Assembly: GCF_001854885.1 (NCBI RefSeq)
Contig: NZ_MDDV01000059.1
Location: 124,001 to 188,000, forward strand
Length of the DNA: 64,000 bases
Origin: Ensifer sp. LCM 4579
Lineage (GTDB): Bacteria > Pseudomonadota > Alphaproteobacteria > Rhizobiales > Rhizobiaceae
Direction: 5' to 3'
Under the pieces are notes generated by a model that was not told the origin of the DNA, made no database searches, and saw only the letters and a program-made list of their open reading frames with translations. The number at the start of each line of letters is the position of its first letter. Within the stretch, counting starts at the first letter, position 1. The translations under genes and the position numbers were made by a program. This document shows, in pieces, positions 18,493-26,550 of the stretch.

Positions 18493-20166
18493 TCAGACAA
18501 GGTGGTGCTCGTAGGCCCAGGCGGTGGCGGCGGTGCGTGTGGGAACGTCGAGCTTATTGAAAATATTGCTGACGTGCCTGTCGACGGTCTTTCCGCTCAA
18601 ATGCAGTTCGCTGGCGATTTCCCTGTTGGTTTTGCCGGTAGCGACGAGGCGGAGAACTTGCAGTTCGCGGGCCGAGAGGCCGCGAGCTTCGTCCGACCGC
18701 ATGTCGAGCAGGGTATCGACACGAGAAACATCCGGCGTGGCGCCAAGCTTCCGGAAGACGTTCCCGGCCGCCTGCAGCTCCAGTGTCGCACCGTCCTCGT
18801 CACCGAGAGCGCGGCAAGCCAGGCCGATCATGACGTGTGCACGTGCTGCTTCGTACGGCGCGTCGACCTGCTGCCACCCCTCCATTGCCTGGCGCAGCCA
18901 AACCTCTGCGGCTTGCGCATCGCCGTCTGCCATTTCCACCGCTCCCCGCGCGTGGGCAGCCAAGGCAATCAGCAACTCGGTCCCGTAGACTTTTGCGCAG
19001 TCCTCGAGTTCGCGGCAGGCGCGCCATGCTTCTTCGATATCGCCGGCTGTCAGCATGATCTCGACATGGGCGGGCAGCAGCCGAATGCGGCGTAGTTGAT
19101 CGGTCGTCGCACCCATGACGCGCCGGATCGCAGCTGCAGCCGCATCAATATGCCTTTCGGCCAGCCGCAACAGAGCGAGGCCCGGCTGCGGTTCGAAGCC
19201 ATATTGGCTCGCACTCCGATACGCCTGCTCGGCCGCGTCGAATCTGCCGCGGAGGCGGTGAACCTCCGCCAGCTGGTACCAGGCCGCGGCCGCATCTTTC
19301 CGATTGTTTGTCTGCGCCAAACGCTCCACGGCCTGCTGGGCTTCGTCGATTGCATCCTGCCAGGCGCCGCTGAGCCGCTTGATCTCGGCGCGATGCATCA
19401 GGCAGCTGCCGCTAAAGCTGACGAGTTGGGGCTGCTCCGAGCACCATCGCCCCAAAGCGGAAGTCCATTCGCGTGCGCGATCCAGGGCATGAACTTGCTG
19501 ACACGCTTCGATCACGCTGCAATAGATCAAGCCGGTGAGGAGCGGCGACAATTCACCGGCCGTGACGGAAACCATCGCCTCGTCGAGAAGCGCGAAACCT
19601 TCCGCAGTCCGCCCCTGCCGCAACAGAACACGGCCCTGCAGGTGCCGTGCACAGGCCACGAGATCAACGTCCGCAAAGTGCTCGCCGATCTCGACCGCGC
19701 CGCTGGCGGCAGCGTATGCCGCCTCGAGATCGCCCGCGGCGAGGTGCTGTTCGACGTGGGGTAGCTTCAGATAACCCCGTTCGACACAATCATCTTGTTC
19801 GCTTTCGAGCAGTCGATGTGCCCGTCCGAACCAGCCGGCCGCAGGCGCCATCTCCCCGCGAAAGGCAAGCCGCAGGCCCAGCCAGAAAGCGCAGCGGGCG
19901 GCGCGTCGACACTTGCCGGCGTCGAGACATGCATGATGGGTTCGCTCCAGGGCACGCAGGTACTCCTCGTCGCGCCCGGTCAGATAGGCCGACATCGCCA
20001 GCCGTTCGAGATCGTCCGCAGCGAGCGAAGCTGCCTCATCGGCGCGCGAGAGAAACCGATAGGCGTCGTCCCACGCCTTTTCCCCGTAAGCCTCGCGACC
20101 GCGCACGAGCTGATCCGCCTCCTCCAGGGAGCCATAGTCGAATTGCTGTCGATCTGACTTGCCCAT
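18493..20166 (-). CDS. LuxR-type regulator with TPR-like N-terminal region
   Basis: 557 aa. About 490 residues of helical TPR-like repeats (many A-x-x-W/L-x-x-A pairs) precede a C-terminal LuxR/GerE helix-turn-helix (LSARELQVLRLVATGKTNREIASELHLSGKTVDRHV). No ATP-binding P-loop is present, so it is not a full MalT/LAL protein. The ATG at 20166 is preferred over the GTG two codons upstream. It is flanked on both sides by copies of the same palindromic repeat in the same orientation. It is probably the regulator of the methyltransferase genes downstream; this is inferred from position only. Confidence 0.88.
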   Translation of the reverse strand: MGKSDRQQFDYGSLEEADQLVRGREAYGEKAWDDAYRFLSRADEAASLAADDLERLAMSAYLTGRDEEYLRALERTHHACLDAGKCRRAARCAFWLGLRLAFRGEMAPAAGWFGRAHRLLESEQDDCVERGYLKLPHVEQHLAAGDLEAAYAAASGAVEIGEHFADVDLVACARHLQGRVLLRQGRTAEGFALLDEAMVSVTAGELSPLLTGLIYCSVIEACQQVHALDRAREWTSALGRWCSEQPQLVSFSGSCLMHRAEIKRLSGAWQDAIDEAQQAVERLAQTNNRKDAAAAWYQLAEVHRLRGRFDAAEQAYRSASQYGFEPQPGLALLRLAERHIDAAAAAIRRVMGATTDQLRRIRLLPAHVEIMLTAGDIEEAWRACRELEDCAKVYGTELLIALAAHARGAVEMADGDAQAAEVWLRQAMEGWQQVDAPYEAARAHVMIGLACRALGDEDGATLELQAAGNVFRKLGATPDVSRVDTLLDMRSDEARGLSARELQVLRLVATGKTNREIASELHLSGKTVDRHVSNIFNKLDVPTRTAATAWAYEHHLV

Positions 20167-20196
20167 CTGCACTGGTTCCGGAGATTGAACTGAACC

Positions 20197-20276
20197 CTAC
20201 AGCGCCGCGCGTCTTATCGGACGCGCAAAGGTCGCTGTAGCACTTTGAATTGCTGCATGTCTTTGTCCTTGAATCA
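20197..20276 (+). repeat. Nested-palindrome intergenic repeat, copy 3 (most complete)
   Basis: CTACAGCG at 20197 pairs with CGCTGTAG ending at 20240. Inside, GCGCGTC pairs with GACGCGC around a short loop. A conserved-looking tail (CACTTTGAATTGCTGCATGT) follows. It is the same element as at 2422 (minus) and 18265 (plus). It could act as a transcript-processing or terminating hairpin, or be a mobile palindromic unit. Confidence 0.65.
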
Positions 20277-21410
20277 GCAGGCTGCCGCAGCATTGCTGCG
20301 CCATGCGGCGGGTGAGACGCCCACGGTCTTCTTGAACGCCCGACTGAAGGCAGCCTCGGATTCATAGCCGATCTCACGGCCTACCGTGGCCACCTTCATC
20401 GAGCTGTCGGCGAGGAGGCGCGCGGCGATCTGCATACGCCAGAGCGTCAGATACTGCATTGGCGCATGGCCAACGAGATGGGTAAAGCGCGCTGCCAGGG
20501 CAGCACGCGACATGCAGGCCCGGCGCGCTAGCTCGTTCAGCGTCCACGCATATGCAGGATGCTCATGGAGCATGATCAAAACCTTGCCGATCGAAGGGTC
20601 GCGCAGGCCTGAAAGCCAGCCGATCTCGCGGGCCGGGAGTGTCTCCAGATAGCGGCGCATCGCCTCGACGAAGATGAACTCGCTCAGCCGCAGTCGGATA
20701 GATTCGCCACCGACCCGCGGCTGGCGCGCCTCGGCAAGCGTGAGGTCGATGAGGCGGTTCAAGAGCCCCTCGTGCCGGTCCTGAAACCACTTGATCCGCA
20801 GGAGGCGCGGCAGGGTCGAGAGCACGGGATTGAAGGGCTTCATATCGCAGCCGAGAAAGCCGCACACGAATTCGCTGCGCGGCTCGCCGCCGCCGCCTTC
20901 CTTCGATACGAATGGCAGCCTGCCCGCCGCCATCTCCCGGAAAAAGTCCATCGTCGCTTCGGTATCGAACTCCGGTGGCTGGCCAGGCTCGCTGAGCATC
21001 GAATACCGGTCGCCATGCGGGAACACCAGCACGTCGCCGGCCTCGAACCACGTGGAGGTGGCGTTCGGAATGCCGGCCCAGCCCGCGCCCTTCAGGATGA
21101 TGTGATAGGACACGATATGCTGGGCGCGCGGCAGGATGATGGAGGAAAACCTGGCGGCGCGCGGCACCTCTACGCCCCAAGGGAAGGACGCGTCCACCAG
21201 GAAAAACAGCGCGCCCGTCAGCTTGACCGTGCGCAGGACGTCTGAGAGCGGGTCGGCGCCAATTGGCCTGTGCCGGGCGGGTGGCTCGGTGGCCGCGGAA
21301 GCGCTGCGCAACCGCTTCGCATCGAGCACCTTGGACGATGCGGCAAGCGACAAAGACGTGTGGTCATGGGCGCGGACCATCCCCGAAGTATATCCTTCCC
21401 ATGCCGGCAT
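20274..21410 (-). CDS. AraC-family regulator with cupin-type N-terminal domain
   Basis: About 378 aa. The N-terminal part has an AraC cupin_6-like sensor (SYHIILKGAGW, FEAGDVLVFPHGDRY). The C-terminal 100 aa are the double helix-turn-helix (LNELARRACMSRAALAARF; VATVGREIGYESEAAFSRAF). The gene is divergent from the methyltransferase at 21456 with only about 45 bp between, so it likely controls that gene. Start is uncertain: Met at 21410 or at 21380, where GAAGGA lies upstream. Confidence 0.9.
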   Translation of the reverse strand: MPAWEGYTSGMVRAHDHTSLSLAASSKVLDAKRLRSASAATEPPARHRPIGADPLSDVLRTVKLTGALFFLVDASFPWGVEVPRAARFSSIILPRAQHIVSYHIILKGAGWAGIPNATSTWFEAGDVLVFPHGDRYSMLSEPGQPPEFDTEATMDFFREMAAGRLPFVSKEGGGGEPRSEFVCGFLGCDMKPFNPVLSTLPRLLRIKWFQDRHEGLLNRLIDLTLAEARQPRVGGESIRLRLSEFIFVEAMRRYLETLPAREIGWLSGLRDPSIGKVLIMLHEHPAYAWTLNELARRACMSRAALAARFTHLVGHAPMQYLTLWRMQIAARLLADSSMKVATVGREIGYESEAAFSRAFKKTVGVSPAAWRSNAAAAC

Positions 21411-21455
21411 ATCCACCCGATAGCCGGTGTCTGAAGATCACCGTGGAGGAAGACC

Positions 21456-22250
21456 ATGTTTACGCCAGAGGAAATGCGTGGCCCGGCGGAAATCTATGAC
21501 GCCCACTTCGTGCCCGCGCTGTTTGCCCAATGGGGGCCGGTCGTCGCCGCGGAAGCCGGGGTGCAGAAGGGCGACCGCGTGCTGGATGTGGCTTGCGGCA
21601 CCGGCGCGCTGGCAATCGCGGCGGCCGAGATGGCTGGCCCTTCGGGTTCAGTTGTCGGGCTGGATTCCAATCCGGAAATGCTGGCGGTTGCGCGTCGCAA
21701 GCCCGTGCAGATTGAATGGTTGGAAGGAAGGGCCGAGGCGCTGCCTTTGCCGGACATCAGCTTCGACGCGGTCGCCAGCCAATTCGGCCTTATGTTCTTC
21801 GAGGACAAGCCAAAGGCGCTCACCGAAATGATGCGGGTGCTGAAACCCGGTGGCCGTCTGGCGGTCGCGGTGTGCGATGCGGTCGAGAACTCGCCGGGTT
21901 ACGACGCCTTCGCGCTGCTGCTCGACCGGCTATTCGGAAAAGAGGTGGGGGATTCCTTCCGCGCGCCGTTCAGCCTGGGCGATGCCGGGCGGCTGCATGA
22001 AATATGCAGCGAAGCCGGTATTGCGGATGCCGAGGTCGTCCAGCGCAGCGAAAAGGTCCGCTTCAACTCGATCGATGCGCTGGTGTCGACAGAGCGCGCC
22101 TGCGTGTGGACGCTCGGCGGCGTGCTGACCGACGAACAGTTCAAGCGGCTTCTCGATGAGTCGGAGACGGCTCTCAGGCCCTTCGTGATCGACGGCGGCA
22201 CGATTGAATTCGCCATGCCGTCGCTGATCATAAAGGCAGGAAAATCCTAG
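21456..22250 (+). CDS. Class I SAM-dependent methyltransferase
   Basis: 264 aa with motif I VLDVACGTGALAIAAAEMAG, a post-I acidic residue in VVGLDSNPEML and the VLKPGGRLAVAVCD motif. GTGGAGGAAGACC precedes the ATG. It is adjacent to and divergent from the AraC regulator. It is the third methyltransferase in a 6.6-kb stretch. The substrate is unknown; the family includes UbiE-like and small-molecule O- or C-methyltransferases. Confidence 0.88.
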   Translation: MFTPEEMRGPAEIYDAHFVPALFAQWGPVVAAEAGVQKGDRVLDVACGTGALAIAAAEMAGPSGSVVGLDSNPEMLAVARRKPVQIEWLEGRAEALPLPDISFDAVASQFGLMFFEDKPKALTEMMRVLKPGGRLAVAVCDAVENSPGYDAFALLLDRLFGKEVGDSFRAPFSLGDAGRLHEICSEAGIADAEVVQRSEKVRFNSIDALVSTERACVWTLGGVLTDEQFKRLLDESETALRPFVIDGGTIEFAMPSLIIKAGKS

Positions 22251-22270
22251 CTCCTCCGGGCGCAGGGGAA

Positions 22271-22666
22271 TTATTTGAAGCGCCCGTGTCGCTGCAGGAT
22301 CTCGATCTTGTAACCGTCAGGATCGGAGATGAAGAAGAAGCGCGCCAATAGGCCGCCATCGCGCTCGAACTCGATGATTTTGGTGGGGTTGTGACCCGCC
22401 TCCGTCAGTCGTGCATGTTCGGCGTCGAGGTCCGCTACGGAGACGGCGAGATGGCCGTATCCTTCGCCGAGCGCGTAGGGTTCTTTGCGTCCCTTGTTGA
22501 TGGTCAACTCTAGCTCAAAGTCGCTGGCGTCATTGCTCATATAGACGAGCGTGAACGTTTCGAAATCGAGCCGGTCGGCCACTTTGAGGCCGAGTGCCTT
22601 TCGGTAGAAATCGATAGAGCGGGCCTCATCGAGCACGCGGATCATGGAATGAATTGCTTTGGACAA
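22271..22666 (-). CDS. gloA: Glyoxalase I (lactoylglutathione lyase)
   Basis: A 131-aa single glyoxalase/VOC domain protein (IHSMIRVLDEARSIDFYRKALGLKV ... FELELTIN ... GHLAVSV ... GYKIEILQR). The four metal-ligand positions of GloA (His, Glu, His, Glu) can be matched. It converts the methylglyoxal-glutathione hemithioacetal to lactoylglutathione. The start is a TTG at 22666 supported by AAGGAG seven bases upstream. It lies between the methyltransferase and the AcoR-type regulator. It may matter for the monooxygenase island, because acetone oxidation via acetol can give methylglyoxal; this is inference. Confidence 0.88.
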   Translation of the reverse strand: MSKAIHSMIRVLDEARSIDFYRKALGLKVADRLDFETFTLVYMSNDASDFELELTINKGRKEPYALGEGYGHLAVSVADLDAEHARLTEAGHNPTKIIEFERDGGLLARFFFISDPDGYKIEILQRHGRFK

Positions 22667-22774
22667 CTGTCGTCTCCTTATCTCTCCAGCAATCTAATGG
22701 TTGGCCCGCGAGGTTGGTAGCAGCGGGATACCACAGGGAAAAAGGTGCTTCGCCCTTACCCTTCAGAACACCAT

Positions 22775-24637
22775 TCATCGGACATGCTTGTAGACGGTCG
22801 TCCGAGACAGGCCCAGCAAGCGCGCGGTCTCGGAGATGTTGTTTGCGGTGTTGCGGTAAACAGAACGGATTTCGGTGCATCGGCGCCTGCTGAGGGTATG
22901 ATTCCGACAGCGCTTGCAGGAATCGGTAACGCCATGCTCGGGTTCGCCGTCGAAAGAGTCCTCATCGATATAGTCCATGTGCCGTCGAACGAGTGCTCGC
23001 TGCAGCGTCGCGTAGAGTTCGCGGATGTTGCCGGGCCAAGATCGCTGTGCCAGCCGAGCAATCGCAGCGTCGGTGATCGCCGTTCCGGGTGCAAGCTTCT
23101 GCATCAGGTGCTGGACAACGAGCGGGAAATCGGAGCGGGCACTAAGCGGCGGCAGGCTTATCGTGAAGGCATTGAGCCGGTAAAGCAGATCGGCGCGGAA
23201 CGCCCGCTCCTTCACCATCTCGTGCAGCTTCCGGTTGGTGGCTGAAACGATCTGGACGTCGACCCTGTGGGTCTTCTGCCCGCCAACCGCGCGCACTTCC
23301 ATCGAATCGAGAAAGCGCAGGAGTGCCGTTTGGGCGGCAAGCGGAATGTCCGCCACCTCGTCAAGAAACAGCGTGCCCCCATCGGCAGCGCGCGCCAGCC
23401 CTGGCGCACCGTCGTCGCGGGCATTCGTGTAGGCGCCGCGCTCGTGACCGAAGATTTCGGCGATGAACAATTGCTCTGGCACGGCGCCGCAATTGACGGC
23501 GACGAATTCGCCCTTGCGGCGGCTCAACTTATGCAGATGACGCGCCATCAGTTCCTTTCCAGTCCCGGTCTCCCCGCAAATATGCACTGGCATACGCAGT
23601 GCTGCCGCGTCCGCGAGCTCGGCCAGGGCGCATTTCAGCGTCCGATCCTCGCACACGAAGTCCGGCTTTGCGGGGTCACCGATCAGGGTTGGTAGGGAAG
23701 GGGCAGGCCGGGCTTTGGCTTGCGCCACCATGCGCTGGCCGATCTGGCGGCAGACCATGAACACGCCGCTACCCGCACGGTCGCGAACGCGGATGACGCC
23801 GCCACCCAGCAACCCATCCATCGCTGCGCCGAAACCGGCCTCGAAGAGGCGGTCGAAATGCACACCCTGAGCGGCCGGCAGTCCCGCAAGAAGCGCCATG
23901 CCCGGCCGGTTGATCGAGGCGACCGCTCCGTCGCTGGAGACGGCGACAAGTCCGGCCGAAAGGGTGTCGAGATATTCGGGGCGCGGGTGGAAGGCCAAGA
24001 TGAAGCTTTCGGCTCTCTCGCGGAAGATCAGGCCATTTTCGATCTGCGCGGCCGCCATGCGCACCAGCGCATGGGTATGCTGCTGGCGAGCCTCGTTCGA
24101 GCAGGAGGCATCGAGGAGCCCGAGGATTTCGCCGTTGGAATCGAGAATGGGAGCGGCCATGCAGCTCAGGTGGCCATGGCAACTGAAATAGTGCTCGCGT
24201 CCGTAAATGGCGACCGGCTGGCGTTCGCGGGCCGCAAGGCCGAGCGCATTGGTGCCGCGCTCGCTTTCCCGCCACACGCTGCCGGGGATGATCGAACGCC
24301 CGGCCGCGCTTTCGGCGAAATGCTGGTCGCTGATCGTGTCGAGCACCACGCCGTCAGCGTCGCCAAGCGCGATCATGAAATTCGAACCTGCGATCTGCGA
24401 ATGGAGCAGTTGCATTTCTGCGAGTGCCAGGGATCGTAGCGCCCCATTCGCGTCGCGCCTTTGGCGCACTTCGGCGAAGGGAATGACGACATCGCGCGGC
24501 ATGCCGCCCGGGTCGAGCCCGAGTTCGCGGCACCGCTGCCAGCTCTCGGCGACGAGAGGCGCCACGGCGCCGGCCGGAAACCTCCCGCCCTGTTCGAGAG
24601 CGGCGCGTGCCCGCTCCAGTCCTGAAAGATGTTGCAT
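22775..24637 (-). CDS. AcoR/MimR-type sigma-54-family activator with altered GAFTGA loop
   Basis: 620 aa. The N-terminal GAF-like sensor (TNALGLAARERQPVAIYGREHYF) precedes a central AAA+ domain with Walker A GETGTGKE and Walker B GGTLFLDEVAD, and a Fis-type helix-turn-helix ends the protein (NISETARLLGLSRTTVYKHVR). The sigma-54 contact loop reads GAYTNA instead of GAFTGA. A Cys-rich stretch (CKRCRNHTLSRRRC) precedes the helix-turn-helix. It resembles MimR, the acetone-responsive regulator of mycobacterial binuclear-iron monooxygenase genes. A GGAGGAGG ribosome-binding site precedes the ATG. It is divergent from the alcohol dehydrogenase gene. Confidence 0.9.
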   Translation of the reverse strand: MQHLSGLERARAALEQGGRFPAGAVAPLVAESWQRCRELGLDPGGMPRDVVIPFAEVRQRRDANGALRSLALAEMQLLHSQIAGSNFMIALGDADGVVLDTISDQHFAESAAGRSIIPGSVWRESERGTNALGLAARERQPVAIYGREHYFSCHGHLSCMAAPILDSNGEILGLLDASCSNEARQQHTHALVRMAAAQIENGLIFRERAESFILAFHPRPEYLDTLSAGLVAVSSDGAVASINRPGMALLAGLPAAQGVHFDRLFEAGFGAAMDGLLGGGVIRVRDRAGSGVFMVCRQIGQRMVAQAKARPAPSLPTLIGDPAKPDFVCEDRTLKCALAELADAAALRMPVHICGETGTGKELMARHLHKLSRRKGEFVAVNCGAVPEQLFIAEIFGHERGAYTNARDDGAPGLARAADGGTLFLDEVADIPLAAQTALLRFLDSMEVRAVGGQKTHRVDVQIVSATNRKLHEMVKERAFRADLLYRLNAFTISLPPLSARSDFPLVVQHLMQKLAPGTAITDAAIARLAQRSWPGNIRELYATLQRALVRRHMDYIDEDSFDGEPEHGVTDSCKRCRNHTLSRRRCTEIRSVYRNTANNISETARLLGLSRTTVYKHVR

Positions 24638-24707
24638 GGCTCCAATTCCTCCTCCGGACCGCCCAGCATATGGCTATCGCCGTGCGCCGGGGTTGATAAC
24701 CAGAAAC

Positions 24708-24734
24708 TGAACAGTCTGCTGCTCGCACTGTTCA
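24708..24734. promoter_or_regulatory. Candidate upstream activator site of the adh promoter
   Basis: TGAACAGT at 24708-24715 and ACTGTTCA at 24727-24734 are perfect 8-bp inverted arms. They lie about 70-95 bp upstream of the -24 element, a typical enhancer distance. CAGTGAAC just after it is a further half-site. The sequence differs from the TGTAAC-type palindromes upstream of mimA. Confidence 0.55.
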
Positions 24735-24799
24735 CCCAGTGAACGCACCGCTCGCCGTGACCGTCGCTCAAATCCTTGATTTTTAAGGCCTGCAGCGAG

Positions 24800-24814
24800 T
24801 GGCATGAGGGTTGC
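24800..24814 (+). promoter_or_regulatory. Sigma-54 (-24/-12) promoter of the alcohol dehydrogenase gene
   Basis: TGGCATgagggTTGC: GG (24801-24802), exactly 10 bp, then GC (24813-24814), fitting the TGGCAC-N5-TTGC consensus with one change. It lies 50 bp upstream of the ATG of the adh gene. Confidence 0.8.
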
Positions 24815-24864
24815 TCCTTTCCTTTGGCAGCCGGAAGGCTTTGCCCGGCAAGGAGGAGACCCTG

Positions 24865-25917
24865 ATGAAAGCGCAAGTACTTACCCGATACGACGACAGC
24901 CTTACGGCGGACCAATGGGTTTCGCTGGAGGATGTCCCGGATCCCAAGATCGACAAATCGACGGACGTGATCGTCCGGATTGGCGGCGCAGGCGTGTGCC
25001 GTACGGACCTGCACATCATCGAGGGTGTCTGGCGCCCGCACATGGACCCGGATGGGGGCCATCTCCTTCCACTCATCATGGGGCACGAGAATGCCGGTTG
25101 GGTCGAGGCCGTCGGCAAGGAGGTGGAAGGCGTGAAGGTCGGTGATCCGGTCATTGTCCATCCGAAGATTTCCGGCGGGACCTGCCTTGCCTGCCGCCGC
25201 GGTTTTGACATGCACGGCCCTGGGAAGTTTCCAGGGCTCGATTGCAATGGCGGTTACGCGGAATACCTCTGCACCTCGGAGCGCAACATCGTGCCGCTGC
25301 CGAAGACGCTGGCCCCGAAAGATGTCGCGCCCTATGCCGACGCAGGGCTTACCGCCTATCGTGCGGTCAAAAAGGCGACGCGCCATCTCCTGCCCGGCGA
25401 AAGCTGCGTCGTGATCGGCGCCGGCGGACTCGGCCATATCGGTATCCAGTGCCTGAAGGCGATGTGTGCCGCCGATGTCATTGTCGTCGACAAATCGGAT
25501 GATTCCCTGGCACTCGCCGGCAAGATCGGCGCTGACAAGCTCGTCAAGGCGGATGGCAACGAGGTCGAGGCGGTGCTGGCCCTGACCGGCGGTCAGGGTG
25601 CCGAGGCTGTTATCGACTTTGTCGGCGAAAAGGGCACCACGACCAAGGGGCTCGCCATGACGCGGCCGATGGGCAGCTATTATGTGGTTGGCTATGGCGA
25701 GGACATCCGCGTGCCAACCGTCGACATGGTCATTACCGAGAAGAACATAATCGGCAATCTGGTCGGCACATGGGCGGAACTGGTCGAACTGATGGCACTG
25801 GCCGATCGCGGTCTCGTGGAATTGACGACGGTCGAATACCGTCTCGCCGACGCCAACCGGGCGCTGCAGGATCTGAACAGGGGTCGCATCCATGGACGGG
25901 CCGTACTCATCCCCTGA
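24865..25917 (+). CDS. Zn-dependent alcohol dehydrogenase of the monooxygenase island
   Basis: A 350-aa medium-chain dehydrogenase. GroES-like N-terminal domain with catalytic-zinc motif GAGVCRTDLH and GHENAGWV, then a Rossmann fold (VVIGAGGLGHIGIQ). The structural-zinc lobe is degenerate: GGTCLACRRGFDMH keeps two of the usual four cysteines. Start set by AGGAGGA upstream of ATG at 24865. In mycobacterial mim clusters an adh gene sits among the monooxygenase genes; here it is separate with its own sigma-54 promoter. Likely role: oxidation of 2-propanol or another alcohol made by, or feeding, the monooxygenase. Confidence 0.9.
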   Translation: MKAQVLTRYDDSLTADQWVSLEDVPDPKIDKSTDVIVRIGGAGVCRTDLHIIEGVWRPHMDPDGGHLLPLIMGHENAGWVEAVGKEVEGVKVGDPVIVHPKISGGTCLACRRGFDMHGPGKFPGLDCNGGYAEYLCTSERNIVPLPKTLAPKDVAPYADAGLTAYRAVKKATRHLLPGESCVVIGAGGLGHIGIQCLKAMCAADVIVVDKSDDSLALAGKIGADKLVKADGNEVEAVLALTGGQGAEAVIDFVGEKGTTTKGLAMTRPMGSYYVVGYGEDIRVPTVDMVITEKNIIGNLVGTWAELVELMALADRGLVELTTVEYRLADANRALQDLNRGRIHGRAVLIP

Positions 25918-25927
25918 CCGGCACCAG

Positions 25928-25959
25928 GCAGGCGGAGGGGCGCTCACCCTTCCGCCTGC
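25928..25959 (+). terminator. Hairpin after the alcohol dehydrogenase gene
   Basis: GCAGGCGGA pairs with TCCGCCTGC, with inner GGGG/CCCT pairs extending the stem to about 13 bp. It starts 11 bp after the adh stop. There is no U-run, so it may terminate weakly or protect the mRNA 3' end. Confidence 0.5.
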
Positions 25960-26035
25960 GCCCACAACCTCCGGCAGGCCGCAATGCTCCGGGGCAGGGA
26001 TGGCCCGGTCGTTACGGCGAGTAACAGGAAATATC

Positions 26036-26296
26036 ATGTGCAAAGCCTTGACGGCGCGCGACGCGCGGCCGTTCCGAAAGATCAGCCGGCCATTGAGGAT
26101 TTCGGGTCATTCGACCAGCATCAGCCTGGAAGCGGCCTTCTGGAAGGTCCTTGACGCGATGGCCCTGGCCGAGGGGCTGTCGACGCCGAAACTGATTTCT
26201 ATCCTGCATCAGGAAGCGGCCGAAATGTACGAGGACCTGCCGAATTTCGCCTCGGTGCTGCGCACCCTGTGCCTTCTGCACGAGAGTGGCCAGTGA
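26036..26296 (+). CDS. Small ribbon-helix-helix domain protein
   Basis: 86 aa. Residues from about 15 to 60 (RPLRISGHSTSISLEAAFWKVLDAM) match the RHH_4 (PF13467) type of ribbon-helix-helix domain: a short strand, then helices beginning with SISLEAAFW. The start ATG at 26036 has AGGAA a few bases upstream. It lies downstream of adh and before a strong hairpin. It could be a small DNA-binding repressor or a protein-interaction module. Confidence 0.75.
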   Translation: MCKALTARDARPFRKISRPLRISGHSTSISLEAAFWKVLDAMALAEGLSTPKLISILHQEAAEMYEDLPNFASVLRTLCLLHESGQ

Positions 26297-26318
26297 CTGC
26301 GATACCCGCTGTCGATCA

Positions 26319-26364
26319 ACTGGCCTCCACCCGGTGACGCGCCCGTCACCGGGTGGAGGCCAGT
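26319..26364. terminator. Perfect 20-21-bp stem hairpin between convergent genes
   Basis: The left arm from 26320 (CTGGCCTCCACCCGGTGACG) is perfectly complementary to 26344-26363, with a CGCC loop; an A-T pair extends it by one. It sits exactly between the stops of the + strand RHH gene and the - strand 56-aa gene and probably serves both directions, although neither side has a long U-run. Confidence 0.7.
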
Positions 26365-26369
26365 CTCGC

Positions 26370-26540
26370 TCAGGATATCTTCTGGCCAATGCGGTTCTCC
26401 GCGATCCAGCGTGCCGCCAACACCAGCGCGCCCATGCTGAAGTCCTTGCCGTGCTTGGCGACCATTTCTTCCGAAAGGCGTGCGAGCCGTTCAAAGAACA
26501 GATCCTTGCTTTGTTCTTCGGGGGTGAGTTCGGTCTGCAT
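26370..26540 (-). CDS. 56-aa small protein of unknown function
   Basis: Translation from ATG 26540 starts MQTELTPEEQSKDLFFERLA and ends in ENRIGQKIS, giving 56 residues. GAGGAGGAAACC immediately upstream is an excellent ribosome-binding site. The protein is helical, charged and has no membrane segment. It follows the WD40-like gene by 10 bp, so it is the last gene of the leftward accessory set next to the monooxygenase genes. I do not recognise a family. Confidence 0.75.
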   Translation of the reverse strand: MQTELTPEEQSKDLFFERLARLSEEMVAKHGKDFSMGALVLAARWIAENRIGQKIS

Positions 26541-26550
26541 GGTTTCCTCC

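Noticed and set aside
24373-26043. 556-codon open frame on the minus strand across adh
   Set aside because: Antisense to the alcohol dehydrogenase and reaching into the AcoR-type regulator. Its composition (His/Arg/Asp-rich) is not protein-like, and it covers the adh promoter.
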